This document shows positions 27,386-36,286 of a DNA stretch of 64,000 nucleotides, piece by piece. Under the pieces are notes generated by a model. It was given only the letters and a program-made list of their open reading frames with translations. It ran no database searches and was not told where the DNA came from. Made by a program: the position numbers and the translations under genes. The stretch covers positions 940,240 to 1,004,239 of the forward strand of contig NZ_BBRG01000001.1 of the NCBI RefSeq assembly GCF_000975155.1, in the 5' to 3' direction. Numbering within the stretch: the first letter of the stretch is position 1; each line of letters opens with the position of its first letter. The DNA comes from Demequina globuliformis. Lineage in GTDB: Bacteria; Actinomycetota; Actinomycetes; Actinomycetales; Demequinaceae.

Positions 27386-27556
27386 GGAAACTCAGTGCCC
27401 TCTCATTGTTTCCCGGACCGCACAGGGCGGGTCTGGGGTGTCGCTAGTAGTCATGTCTACTGTAGTTGCTTTGCTCCGGTACTTTTGGCCTCAGTTCGCG
27501 TGGTGGCGCAAGGCCGCTACGTTGACACCCGAACACTGGATTAGGGGGACAGAGCC
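27386..27556. other. Divergent intergenic region of the sugar cluster
   Basis: The 171-bp gap should hold promoters for the acetyltransferase operon and the glycosyltransferase. It is less G+C-rich than the rest of the window. I see no clear palindrome. Confidence 0.4.
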
Positions 27557-29008
27557 TTGGCGCGAATTGCCTATATTGCAGGAAACAACATCCTGGTCGA
27601 CGCTCGTGTGCTGAAGTACATCGATTCGGCTGTGGGGGCAGGCCACGAGGTGCGGGGCTTTGGCTCGGACACCACTCAACCGGCGCGCGTAGAGCACTAC
27701 AAAGGGGTGGAGCTCGATGTCCACGGGCGCGACTCAGACGTATCCCCGCGGATTCCCCGGTGGGACGAGGCTCCGCACCGGGTCGTGCTGCGGTGGCGCT
27801 ACACCTACCCGTGGCAGTTGGAGACCGCTTCGACGCAATTGCACAGTTGGCAACGACGGGCTCGCCGTGCCAGAGGTATTCAGAAGGTGGTGCGGACCGC
27901 CCACGTGCGCCTAGCAGGCGCATGGGTACGAGTCGCGGGCTCGTGGTCAAAGCCATGGCTGCGTGCAGACAATGCCGGCGTCGATGACCCCAGCCTCAAG
28001 ATGGCCGAGGTGATGCCCTTCATCGATTCGCCTGATTTCGACGGCGAGGATGAGTTCACCGTCTACGACGGAGCTGAGTCGTATTTGGGGCCCCGCATCG
28101 ATGCCTTCGAGCCAGACATCATCCACGCCCACGACGTCCACCTCCTGGGCATCGCGGTTCGCGCGGCGAAACGCGCGCGCGCACGTGGACGCCGCGTCAC
28201 GCTCATCTACGACGCTCATGAGTACGTGAAGGGGCAGACTCACCTGCCCCCCCGCTACCGGGCCGGGCTGATCGCAATGGAGAACGCCCTGATGGGGGAC
28301 GTTGATGAGGTCATCACGGTGTCTGATCGCCTTGCCGACTACCTCATAGCAGATTTCAAATTGTCACGACGACCACGCGTCGTGATGAACGTCACTGAGC
28401 CAGAGCCGCCGCCATCAGACTTGGGGACCGTGCGCGAGAAACTCGAGATCGGTGACGCACCGCTCATGGCCTACTCAGGAAATGTCAATCTCATGCGAGG
28501 CCTAGATACGGCTATTGCGGCACTTCCCGCCCTGCCAGGCACCCATCTCGTTGTCCTCACGCAGGCGAACAACAGGACGATGCCGCGGTACATGACGTTG
28601 GCGCGAGAGCTCGGTGTGGACGATCGCGTGCACCAACTACCATTCGTAAATGCACGACACGTGAGCCCTTTCTTGCATGACGCCACGATCGGAATCAGTC
28701 CACTTCAACGCACTCCAAACCACGACGTGGCCATCACCAACAAGTTCTGTGAGTACATCCACGCGCGTCTACCGATCTTAACGAGCGACACACCCGCACA
28801 AGCCGACCTCGTGCGTCGTTACGACATCGGGGCAGTCCATGTCGCTGGGGACAGTGAGTCATTCGCGACCCAAGCCGCAGAGCTCATGCGTCGCGCGCAC
28901 GAGGTGCGGCAACGTTTGGACAATGACCGAGAACTCAATGAGACTTTCACCTGGCACCGCCAGGCTCAGGAGTTCCTGGAGCTCTACGAGGAAGTGGCCG
29001 CCAGGTGA
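27557..29008 (+). CDS. GT4-type glycosyltransferase
   Basis: A 483-residue cytosolic glycosyltransferase. The N-terminal domain opens with MARIAYIAGNNILVDARVLK; a long variable part (about residues 60-165) precedes DIIHAHDVHLLGIAVRAAKR and IYDAHEYVKG. The C-terminal domain has VITVSDRLADYLI, MAYSGNVNLMRGLDTAIAAL, and the donor-site stretch ISPLQRTPNHDVAITNKFCE, as in GT4 proteins. The TTG start at 27557 follows AGGGGGA. Codon use and G+C look less extreme than in neighbours, and no GGCATCGGCC word occurs here. Acceptor and donor are unknown; the divergent operon suggests a UDP-diacetamido-uronate donor. Confidence 0.82.
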   Translation: MARIAYIAGNNILVDARVLKYIDSAVGAGHEVRGFGSDTTQPARVEHYKGVELDVHGRDSDVSPRIPRWDEAPHRVVLRWRYTYPWQLETASTQLHSWQRRARRARGIQKVVRTAHVRLAGAWVRVAGSWSKPWLRADNAGVDDPSLKMAEVMPFIDSPDFDGEDEFTVYDGAESYLGPRIDAFEPDIIHAHDVHLLGIAVRAAKRARARGRRVTLIYDAHEYVKGQTHLPPRYRAGLIAMENALMGDVDEVITVSDRLADYLIADFKLSRRPRVVMNVTEPEPPPSDLGTVREKLEIGDAPLMAYSGNVNLMRGLDTAIAALPALPGTHLVVLTQANNRTMPRYMTLARELGVDDRVHQLPFVNARHVSPFLHDATIGISPLQRTPNHDVAITNKFCEYIHARLPILTSDTPAQADLVRRYDIGAVHVAGDSESFATQAAELMRRAHEVRQRLDNDRELNETFTWHRQAQEFLELYEEVAAR

Positions 29009-29147
29009 CGCGCGTTCGCGGCGAGCAGTTTCGCCTGGGTCGGCATTAGACCCTTATCGGTCGCGTACGAAGAGAAGTTAAGCGGGACTAAGCCCAAAGG
29101 TAAGGACAATATTGCGCTGAAGATTGTTGCCGCCGCCGAAAGCTGGT

Positions 29148-29774
29148 CTACAGACCGCTGCTATTGAGCGGGTGCTGTCCCTGTGACAGGGCGATGAGGT
29201 CCGTCGTGGTCTCGCCGAACGTGCACTGCATGAGTTCGGCTGCGGTGGGGTTGTCTGCGGCGTCGGGCATCCGCATCGCGAGCAACGTGGTGGTGAGCAT
29301 GCCACGAGCGAAGAACGCGCTGGCTTCCTCGGGCGACAACCCGGCCTCGGCCCGCACAATCTCGTAGGTATCCAGAAAGCACGACCGCGCCAACGGCCCA
29401 AAGGACTCGTCGTGGCCAAGCGAGAACAGGTGCAGCAACGTGAGCAAAATGCCGCGATCAGCCACCAACTCCGTGTACGCCACCGCCAACTTAAGCGTCT
29501 TGTCGTGAGTGTCGTCGCCCTCGTCGAAGGTCGCAATCGCGCCTCGGAAAGCCTCGCTCACCTTGGCGGCAGCGCGCTGAGCCGACGCTCGGAACAGTTT
29601 TTCCTTGCCGCCGAACATCCGCACCACGTAGGCCTGCGATACCCCTGCCTGCTGTGCGATGGCGTCCGTCGTGCCACCCGCATAGCCGCGCTCGCCAAAC
29701 ACGACAGAGGCGGCCGCAAGGATCTGTTCACGGCGGTCCGCTGAGGCGAGACGTTGGCCTTCTTCTGGCGACAT
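29148..29774 (-). CDS. TetR-family regulator of the divergent efflux pump
   Basis: A 208-residue repressor with an N-terminal TetR HTH (REQILAAASVVFGERGYAGG, TTDAIAQQAGVSQAYVVRMF) and an all-helical ligand domain (from residue 70). The end is QGQHPLNSSGL. It is divergent from the MFS pump at 29849, the usual arrangement for drug-responsive control. Two palindromes lie between the genes. A 139-bp gap to the glycosyltransferase shows no feature. Confidence 0.9.
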   Translation of the reverse strand: MSPEEGQRLASADRREQILAAASVVFGERGYAGGTTDAIAQQAGVSQAYVVRMFGGKEKLFRASAQRAAAKVSEAFRGAIATFDEGDDTHDKTLKLAVAYTELVADRGILLTLLHLFSLGHDESFGPLARSCFLDTYEIVRAEAGLSPEEASAFFARGMLTTTLLAMRMPDAADNPTAAELMQCTFGETTTDLIALSQGQHPLNSSGL

Positions 29775-29783
29775 GTTGACATG

Positions 29784-29833
29784 TTATCAACCGATAACTT
29801 AATCTCTCGTCTTGTAGTAATCAGTTGATTACA
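29784..29833. promoter_or_regulatory. Two TetR-type operators between tetR and the MFS pump
   Basis: GTTATC-AACC-GATAAC (29784-29799) and GTAATCA-GT-TGATTAC (29818-29833) are perfect inverted repeats of 16 bp, centred 34 bp apart, with related half-sites (RTTATC / GTAATCA). An ACATGT pair adjoins the first. They should bind the TetR protein and overlap both promoters. Confidence 0.75.
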
Positions 29834-29848
29834 TCAAGAGAGGAAACC

Positions 29849-31330
29849 ATGTCCCCCACCCGCCGCGCGCCGCTCCCGCTGGTGATCATCGCCGCCTCCT
29901 TACCCATGTTCATGGCCATGCTCGACAACCTCGTCGTCACGAATGCGCTGCCCGCACTCGCCCAAGACCTCGACGCGTCGATCGAGCAGCTGCAGTGGTT
30001 CATCAACGCGTACTCGCTCAGCTTCGCCTCATTCATCCTGATGGCCGTCGCGCTGGGCGACCGAATGGGACGCCGACGCATCTTCACCGCTGGCATCGCC
30101 CTGTTCACGCTGGCCTCGATTGCGTGCGCGCTCGCCGGCTCCCCCACTGAACTGATCATCGCCCGCGCCGTGCAAGGCGCCGGCGCCGCGGCCCTGCTTC
30201 CCCTCTCGCTCGCGATCCTCGCCTCCAACGTGACGCCGCGCCAACGTCCCCTCGCGATCGGGGTGTGGGGCGGAATCTCAGGGCTGGGCGTGGCGCTCGG
30301 CCCCGTCATCGGCGGAGCCGTCGTGGAGGGGATGACCTGGCACGCGATCTTCTGGCTCAACGTGCCAGTCGGCATCATCGCCATCCCCCTGGTGCGCTAC
30401 GCCCTCGCGGAGTCGCGCGGTGAGCGGGCCCCACTGGACGTCCCCGGCCTGCTGCTTGGCATGAGCGGAGTGTTCGCGCTCGTCTTCGGCATCATCCGCG
30501 GCAATGAGGCGGGTTGGACCAGTCCGCAGGTCCTGGCAGGGCTCGTGGGCGGCACCGTGCTCACGGCGACCTTTATCGCCTGGGAGAGGCGGGCATCGGC
30601 CCCGTTGCTCCCGCTCGGACTTTTCCGGGACAGGTCGTTCTCCGTGGCAAACGCCGTAGGGCTGCTGTTCAGCCTGGGCATGTTCGGGTCCGTCTTTATC
30701 CTCATTCAGTACCTGCAGGTGGTGCAGGGCCACTCCCCGCTTGAGGCAGGCGTGATGACCATGCCGTGGACCATGGCGCCACTCATCGTTGCGCCCATCA
30801 CGGGATTCATCACACCGCGCGTGGGCACGAGGACACCCATCGTGGCCGGGCTGGCGTCCCAGGCGGTCGGGCTCGCGTGGATCGCGACAGTGATGGACGT
30901 CAGCACGCCGTACGTGCAGTTCGTACCGGCATTCATCCTGTGTGGGGTAGGCATGGGGCTCGTGTTCGCCCCCTCGGCAACCGCCGTCCTCGCGCACATG
31001 CGGGAGGTCGACCACGCCAAGGCGTCCGGCACCAACTCGACGGTTCGCGAAATTGGGGTCGCGCTCGGCATCGCGATCCTGACCGCCGTCTTCACCGGGA
31101 CAGGCGGCGACTTCACACCGACTGGATACACCGATTCCGCCGTGATCGCCGTGTACGTGGGCGCCGCAATACTCGCGCTCACGACCGCGATCGGGACAAT
31201 GCTGCCGCCCCTGCGCGCACGGGGTGAAGCGGGCCTCTCCACTGGGCCGGGCGCTGGCGCGAAGGAGTCGGGCGCTGGCGCTCAGGAACAGCCGGGCGTT
31301 CCGACGCACGTGCCGGCCATGCGCTCCTAG
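29849..31330 (+). CDS. MFS multidrug efflux pump, DHA2 (EmrB/QacA) type
   Basis: A 493-residue protein of 14 predicted membrane segments. Motif A is FILMAVALGDRMGRRRIFTAG and the DHA2 motif is LDNLVVTNALPALAQDL. It exports drugs or toxic compounds by proton antiport. ATG 29849 has GAGAGGAAA upstream. The last 40 residues are Gly/Ala-rich. It is controlled by the divergent TetR gene by inference. Its TAG overlaps the TAG of the convergent PLP gene in CTAG. Confidence 0.92.
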   Translation: MSPTRRAPLPLVIIAASLPMFMAMLDNLVVTNALPALAQDLDASIEQLQWFINAYSLSFASFILMAVALGDRMGRRRIFTAGIALFTLASIACALAGSPTELIIARAVQGAGAAALLPLSLAILASNVTPRQRPLAIGVWGGISGLGVALGPVIGGAVVEGMTWHAIFWLNVPVGIIAIPLVRYALAESRGERAPLDVPGLLLGMSGVFALVFGIIRGNEAGWTSPQVLAGLVGGTVLTATFIAWERRASAPLLPLGLFRDRSFSVANAVGLLFSLGMFGSVFILIQYLQVVQGHSPLEAGVMTMPWTMAPLIVAPITGFITPRVGTRTPIVAGLASQAVGLAWIATVMDVSTPYVQFVPAFILCGVGMGLVFAPSATAVLAHMREVDHAKASGTNSTVREIGVALGIAILTAVFTGTGGDFTPTGYTDSAVIAVYVGAAILALTTAIGTMLPPLRARGEAGLSTGPGAGAKESGAGAQEQPGVPTHVPAMRS

Positions 31331-32361
31331 GCGGCGGCGACGACGGGCCGGAGCGCCGTGGCCGCACGTTGGACATCGACCTCATCGTTGTACACATGAA
31401 AACTCAGCCTCACGCGGCCGGCGCGTTCCGAGGCCCGGACTCCCGCTGCACGGAGCCTGTCGGCCTCCGCGGCAAGCGTCACGATCGCGGACCCGGTCGG
31501 CGCCAGGCCCACTTCTTCACAGAACGCATCCGCGAGTCCAACGCAGTGATCGTGAACCTGCCGACTGTCCTGCCGCGCGTGAAACTCAAGCGCCAGCGCC
31601 CCCGCCTCACACAACTGCCACGGCGGGGAACTATCGAAACGGCGCGCGCCGTGGCTGAGGCCAAGGGGCGCGTAGAGGTTCTCCCACGGCGAGTCAGATC
31701 CGTACCAGGAGGCGTACACGGGGCGTAGCCAGGTCGCGTCCGGGTGGATCGCGGCCAGCGCAAGCCCCCGGGGCGCATTGAGCCACTTGTAGGCGGACAC
31801 CACCACGACATCGAACCGCTCAGCATCGACCGGCAGCCACGGCGTGGCTTGCGTGGCGTCCACCACCGTCCGTGCCCCGGCCCTTCGTGACGCCTCGTGC
31901 AGCGCCTCGAGGTCAATGAGGCGCCCGTCACGCGACTGCACTGCGGACACCGCCACGAGGTCCACGGCAGGCGTGATGGCGTCCACGAGCGCCTCGAGCG
32001 GAAGGGACCGCACTCGCAGGCGAGGGTCCGCGAGGAATGGCCTCACCAACGACCCGAAGTCCCCGTCGGCCACCAACACCCGGGCACCCTCGGGCAAGGA
32101 CGCGGCCACCATGCCGACCACCTGCGACGTCGAACCCGCGAGCGCAACGCTCGTACTGGGCACCCCGACGAGCGCACCGAAAGCCGCCCTCAACCGCTCC
32201 ACCGCGGCATCGGCCTGCTCGGGTGCGAAGGCGCCGGTCTCCCAGGTTCCGGCCGCTCGCCGCAGGGCGCGTGCCGTCTCCCACGAGGGCAGCCCATAGC
32301 TCGCGGTGTCGAGGTACCCGCGGCTGTGCGCAAAGGCTGCGGGCGTACGTGGCGTGCTCAT
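31327..32361 (-). CDS. Class V aminotransferase / cysteine-desulfurase-like PLP enzyme
   Basis: A 344-residue fold-type I PLP protein. It begins HSRGYLDTASYGLPSWETAR and includes VALAGSTSQVVGMVAASL (phosphate site), TVVDATQATPWLPVDAERFD and the PLP Lys of VVVSAYKWLNAPRGLAL. The C-terminus ends GRVRLSFHVYNDEVDVQRA, a typical class V end. Substrate is unknown; the sequence resembles uncharacterised actinobacterial aminotransferases near LysR genes rather than IscS. ATG 32361 is preferred over a GTG/ATG further upstream. Confidence 0.8.
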   Translation of the reverse strand: MSTPRTPAAFAHSRGYLDTASYGLPSWETARALRRAAGTWETGAFAPEQADAAVERLRAAFGALVGVPSTSVALAGSTSQVVGMVAASLPEGARVLVADGDFGSLVRPFLADPRLRVRSLPLEALVDAITPAVDLVAVSAVQSRDGRLIDLEALHEASRRAGARTVVDATQATPWLPVDAERFDVVVVSAYKWLNAPRGLALAAIHPDATWLRPVYASWYGSDSPWENLYAPLGLSHGARRFDSSPPWQLCEAGALALEFHARQDSRQVHDHCVGLADAFCEEVGLAPTGSAIVTLAAEADRLRAAGVRASERAGRVRLSFHVYNDEVDVQRAATALRPVVAAA

Positions 32362-32439
32362 GCCTTCATGGTGCGCGACGCACAAGACTGCGACAAGATG
32401 GTGTCATTATGGTCCTCACCACGAAATGATCGAGGTCTC

Positions 32440-33351
32440 ATGATTGACGCAGAGCGGCTGTTGATCCTGCGCGAGGTCGCGCGCCATGGATCCAAGGCCG
32501 GGGCAGCGCGCGCGCTGTCGCTGTCCGAGCCGACCGTGGCGCACCACCTCGCCTCGCTCGAACGCCAAGCACGCGTGCCGCTGACGGCACGCGTGGGGCG
32601 CGTCACGCGCCTCACCTCCGCAGGCGAGGCACTCCTTGAACACGCCGACGCCATCGCCGCGTCGCTCGCCAGCGCCGAGCGCGCCATCTCCCAGCACGCT
32701 GACCTGTCCAGCGGCCGCCTGCGCATCGCGGCATTCACGTCTTACTGCGCGGTCGCACTCCCCAGCCCCCTCGCACAGTTTGCACGCCGGTACCCAGGCG
32801 TCGAGGTGGGGCTCGTGGAGACGGAGACGGACGATGCACTCGCGCTCCTTGCCGCCGGCGAGGTGGACGTCGTGATTGGCTTCGCCGACGACGTCACCCC
32901 CGCACCCCGCGACATTCCGGTGCGCATGCTCGAATCCGACGAGTACCTCGCCGTGATGCCCGCGACCCATCCCGCCGCTCGCCGTGAAACGGTCGACGTC
33001 GCCGCGCTCGCGCATGACACCTGGATATCCGGCTGCCAGCGCTGTCGCGCACACGTGCACGCACTTGCAGACTCCGGTGGTTTCACCCCGCGCGTGGCCT
33101 TCCAGACCGAGGACTACGTGACCGTGCAACGCCTCGTAGCCGAAGGCTTGGGAGTGGCACTCCTGCCACGCATGGCGCTGGCGGCGAGCCCCGAGGTCGC
33201 TGGCATCGTCACCGCGCCCACCTCGCCCACCTCGTACCGCGAGGTATTCCTCGCGACCCCGCTGGAGGCGTCCGCGGCCGCCCGCACGTTCGTGGGGCTC
33301 TTGGCGCCACTGCGCGAGCCGGCAGCCTCGGAGGCGACCACCCGGGCGTGA
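32440..33351 (+). CDS. LysR-type transcriptional regulator
   Basis: A 303-residue regulator with an N-terminal winged HTH (LLILREVARHGSKAGAARAL, SLSEPTVAHHLASLERQARV) and a periplasmic-binding-like effector domain (SGRLRIAAFTSYCAVALPSP, GEVDVVIGFADD, GLGVALLPRMAL). It is divergent from the PLP enzyme with a 78-bp gap, so that enzyme is its likely target. A following 134-bp gap (33352-33485) shows only G+C-rich sequence with a few GCGCAGCGG repeats. Confidence 0.9.
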   Translation: MIDAERLLILREVARHGSKAGAARALSLSEPTVAHHLASLERQARVPLTARVGRVTRLTSAGEALLEHADAIAASLASAERAISQHADLSSGRLRIAAFTSYCAVALPSPLAQFARRYPGVEVGLVETETDDALALLAAGEVDVVIGFADDVTPAPRDIPVRMLESDEYLAVMPATHPAARRETVDVAALAHDTWISGCQRCRAHVHALADSGGFTPRVAFQTEDYVTVQRLVAEGLGVALLPRMALAASPEVAGIVTAPTSPTSYREVFLATPLEASAAARTFVGLLAPLREPAASEATTRA

Positions 33352-33485
33352 CGTGCGCGCTGGCACACACGAGAACTAGGCGCAGCGGAGAGCAACCCCG
33401 CGCAGCGGCGGAACTGTGAGCAACGACGGAACCCTGCGCACCGCGTAGCCCTGCCCAGCGAGCGGCAAACCGGGGTAGCCGAGCG

Positions 33486-33971
33486 CTACACGAGCGCGCC
33501 AGCCTCCCGCTGCAGCAGCGCCCGCTTGACGCCGACGCCCCACGCAAAGCCGGTCAGTGCCCCTGACGCTCCCGTCACGCGGTGGCACGGCACAAACAGC
33601 GCGACCGGGTTGGCTCCACAAGCGGCCCCCACTGCGCGGCTCGCGCCAGGAGATCCCAGCTGGGCCGCTAGTTCACCGTACGTGCGGCGCTGGCCCGATG
33701 GGATCTGGCGCAGCGCCTCCCACACTCGCGCCCGGAACGCCGTGCCTTGCGTGGCCACCGGTACCCCCAGAACCGCCGCGTGCTGGCCTGCGTAGAACCG
33801 CATGACGGCGTCGGCAGCCTGTACGGTGCCGGCGCTGCCAGGCTCGCCCACGCGCGACCTGCCCGCGAGCGCGGCCACATCCGCAGTCCAGCCAGCGGCG
33901 ATGACCGCGCCGTCCTCCTCGACTACTGCGAACGGGCCGTCTGGCGTGTCGAGTACTTCATAGGTCCGCAT
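33486..33971 (-). CDS. ogt: Methylated-DNA-protein-cysteine methyltransferase
   Basis: A 161-residue suicide repair protein for O6-alkylguanine. Catalytic motif is FVPCHRVTGASGALTG, with FAWGVGVKRALLQREAG at the end. The helix-turn-helix block RVWEALRQIPSGQRRTYGEL and the Arg finger segment GSPGASRAVGAACGANP are intact. Its start overlaps the end of ada-alkA by 14 nt, so the two are cotranscribed; together they cover what the single Ada protein and AlkA do in E. coli. Confidence 0.95.
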   Translation of the reverse strand: MRTYEVLDTPDGPFAVVEEDGAVIAAGWTADVAALAGRSRVGEPGSAGTVQAADAVMRFYAGQHAAVLGVPVATQGTAFRARVWEALRQIPSGQRRTYGELAAQLGSPGASRAVGAACGANPVALFVPCHRVTGASGALTGFAWGVGVKRALLQREAGALV

Positions 33972-35445
33972 GGTGTCCTCCAGAGGTCGGTGACGCTGCG
34001 CGCCACAGGTGCATCATCAGGTAGCTGCGCCACGGCGCCGCTGACGCGGTGGCGGCAACGAGGTCTCGAGGCGCGTCGGGCAGGCCCAGGGCCCTGGCCC
34101 CGGTCCGGACCGCGACGTCTCCTGTGAGCAGCACGTCGGTGGCTCCGAGCGCACGGAGGGTCACGTAGCCGGCGGTCCATGGGCCGATGCCACGGAGGCT
34201 TTCAAGGGCCGAGGCGGCATCCGCGACGGCAACCCCTGGGTCTAGGCGCACGGTGCCGTCGGCGAGCGCAGCGCACGCACCTACGAGGGCCGCCTGGCGC
34301 GCACGGGGGCCGGACAGCACGCCCGCTCCGGCATCGGCCACTGTTGCGGACGTGGGGAAGAGCCGGGTCACGCCGTCGACCGCGAGCGCCTCCGGGACAC
34401 GATCCCCGACGGCGTCCACGAGGCGCTGCACGGCTATGCGGGCCGCAGCGACGGAGACCTGCTGGCCGAGGATCGCGCGCACGAGCATCTCGCCGCCGTC
34501 GACCGCGCCCGGAATGCGGATGCCCGGCACCGCCGCCACGCAGGCGCGCATGGCTGGCAGCGCCGCAAGCGCCTCATCGATCGCCACCGGGTCCGCGTCC
34601 AGGTCCATGAGCCGGCGCACGCGTGCCAGCAATTCGGGGAGGTCAGCGAGATCAGTGAGCCGCGCCGTGACGGCCACGTAGGCCCCGTCGGGGCGGAGGT
34701 CGACCGTCGCCGGCCCCCGAGCGAGCCGAAGACTCCTCGAGTAGCCGTGTGCACTCACCCGCTCCACGCCATCGATTGCACGCTGGCGCAGCCACGTCAG
34801 CACGCCGTCGCCGTCGAAAGGCTCGCGCGCCCTCAGCCGCACGGTGAGCGCGCCCGGTTCAGCCGTCCGCTCGCTGCGGCGTGCATGCGACCGCAGTTGC
34901 GTGGGGGTCGCACCGTAAATCTCCTTGCACGTGTCGTTGAATTGCCGCACAGACGCGAACCCCGCGGCGTGCGCCACGTCGGTGGTCGGCATGAGAGTCG
35001 ACACGAGCAGATGACGCGCCGTCTGGGCTCGCTGGGCCCGTGCCAGCGCGAGCGGTCCAGCGCCGAACTCGTCGACGAGGATGCGTCCCAATTGGCGAGA
35101 TGAATAGCCCAGCCGCGCAGCCAACCCCGGCACACCCTCGCGGTCGACCAGGCCTGTCGAGATCAGTCTCATGGCCCTGGCCGCCACGTCCTGGCGGAGG
35201 TTCCACGCGGGACTGCCAGGCGTCGCCTCCGGCAGACACCGACGGCACGCCCGGTAGCCGGCCGCGTGCGCGGCTGCGGATGTCACAAAGAACGTGCAAT
35301 TCCCCGGCTTGGGAGTCCTCGCGGGGCACGACGGGCGGCAATAGATACCCGTCGACCGCACCGCCGTCACGAACTGCCCGTCAAACCGAGCGTCGCGCCC
35401 GCTCACCGCGGCGTAACGGGAAGCGAAGTCGGTTGGAGCGGTCAT
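33958..35445 (-). CDS. Ada-AlkA fusion: methylphosphotriester sensor and 3-methyladenine glycosylase
   Basis: A 495-residue adaptive-response protein. N-terminal Ada domain with zinc cysteines 36, 40, 67 and 70 (same spacing as E. coli 38, 42, 69, 72), Cys 36 being the expected methyl acceptor. An AraC HTH follows (about residues 85-180: GFASVRQFNDTCKEIYGATP). The C-terminal 280 residues are an AlkA glycosylase with the HhH segment LESLRGIGPWTAGYVTLRAL and catalytic Asp in TDVLLTGDVAV. It regulates and repairs alkylation damage. ATG 35445 leaves the Ada domain intact; the open frame upstream lacks similarity. Confidence 0.94.
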   Translation of the reverse strand: MTAPTDFASRYAAVSGRDARFDGQFVTAVRSTGIYCRPSCPARTPKPGNCTFFVTSAAAHAAGYRACRRCLPEATPGSPAWNLRQDVAARAMRLISTGLVDREGVPGLAARLGYSSRQLGRILVDEFGAGPLALARAQRAQTARHLLVSTLMPTTDVAHAAGFASVRQFNDTCKEIYGATPTQLRSHARRSERTAEPGALTVRLRAREPFDGDGVLTWLRQRAIDGVERVSAHGYSRSLRLARGPATVDLRPDGAYVAVTARLTDLADLPELLARVRRLMDLDADPVAIDEALAALPAMRACVAAVPGIRIPGAVDGGEMLVRAILGQQVSVAAARIAVQRLVDAVGDRVPEALAVDGVTRLFPTSATVADAGAGVLSGPRARQAALVGACAALADGTVRLDPGVAVADAASALESLRGIGPWTAGYVTLRALGATDVLLTGDVAVRTGARALGLPDAPRDLVAATASAAPWRSYLMMHLWRAASPTSGGHHADL

Positions 35446-35527
35446 CACACCAATATGCCCGCCAATCGCCATGGGTGCTAGCGGTTTTCGGACACGACAG
35501 TCGCGCGCCGCAGATCCCACAGGAGCA

Positions 35528-36286
35528 CTAGACGACGGAAACGTAACTGCGCAACGTGCGCGCCCATCGGTTGTGAGGGAGCTCGGGGTGTAGGGCCGCG
35601 AGCGACGTGCAGTACTTGGAGACCTTGGACGGGCGCACCCCGTGGTTCCACAGGGCGCGGTCCACCACGCCCGCACGCGATGCGGACTTGGTCTCCACGA
35701 TCAGGTGCCTCGCGAAGGCCGCCTGGCGGCCCTGTGCATCAACCCCGGTGACGCCGGCGTCCACGGTGACCCGGGCATCGGCCGTCACCACGGTGGTGCG
35801 CCGGTATTCGGTGGTGAGCACCGCGGCTAGATCTGCCACGGCGATGCCGGGAAAGCCGGACACGAAATTCATGGCTGCGGCAGGCAGCCGATCCGTGCGT
35901 CCCACCGGGGTGTTGAGAAACTCGCGGTGTTTGACCGTGTCTCCCGTGCGGGAGCGCAGCTTGACCTCGATCGCGGCCGTGCCCGTGTCCACGTAGGAAC
36001 GGGTGCGGACCTTGTATCGCGCCGGGCGGCGGTGTGCGGCGGCCCGGTAGCTGTCCCACGTGGGGGTGTCGTAGTACGTCGACGAGTAGCGGAACGCGCG
36101 CACGCCATCGATCTCGAGGGTCCGTGGCCGTTCGGGCAGCGTCGCCACCACGTTCGCCCAGGTCGCGGGGCTGATCAGGTACTTGCGGTCCACGCGTTGC
36201 TGGAGCGCGGCGGCCGCGTTGACCTCCTCGAGGGAGATGGGCGCGAGGTCGTCCGTCCAGGACACGGCAGTAGCGGCGTCGATCAT
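35528..36286 (-). CDS. VTC-domain protein (polyphosphate polymerase-like)
   Basis: A 252-residue tunnel-fold protein of the VTC family, whose yeast member polymerises ATP into polyphosphate. Basic and acidic tunnel residues are seen in LQQRVDRKYLIS, FRYSSTYYDTPTWDSYRAA, RYKVRTRSYVDTGTAAIEVK, and the C-terminal ETKSASRAG and SKVSKYCTSLAAL. Bacterial VTC proteins commonly pair with DUF4956, as here with a 4-nt overlap. Polymerase activity is inferred from conserved basic residues (R, K in RYKVRTR, EVKLR, ETKS). Confidence 0.88.
   Translation of the reverse strand: MIDAATAVSWTDDLAPISLEEVNAAAALQQRVDRKYLISPATWANVVATLPERPRTLEIDGVRAFRYSSTYYDTPTWDSYRAAAHRRPARYKVRTRSYVDTGTAAIEVKLRSRTGDTVKHREFLNTPVGRTDRLPAAAMNFVSGFPGIAVADLAAVLTTEYRRTTVVTADARVTVDAGVTGVDAQGRQAAFARHLIVETKSASRAGVVDRALWNHGVRPSKVSKYCTSLAALHPELPHNRWARTLRSYVSVV

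Noticed and set aside
33352..33485. GCGCAGCGG repeats as a regulatory array
   Set aside because: Only two or three imperfect copies in G+C-rich sequence with uneven spacing.
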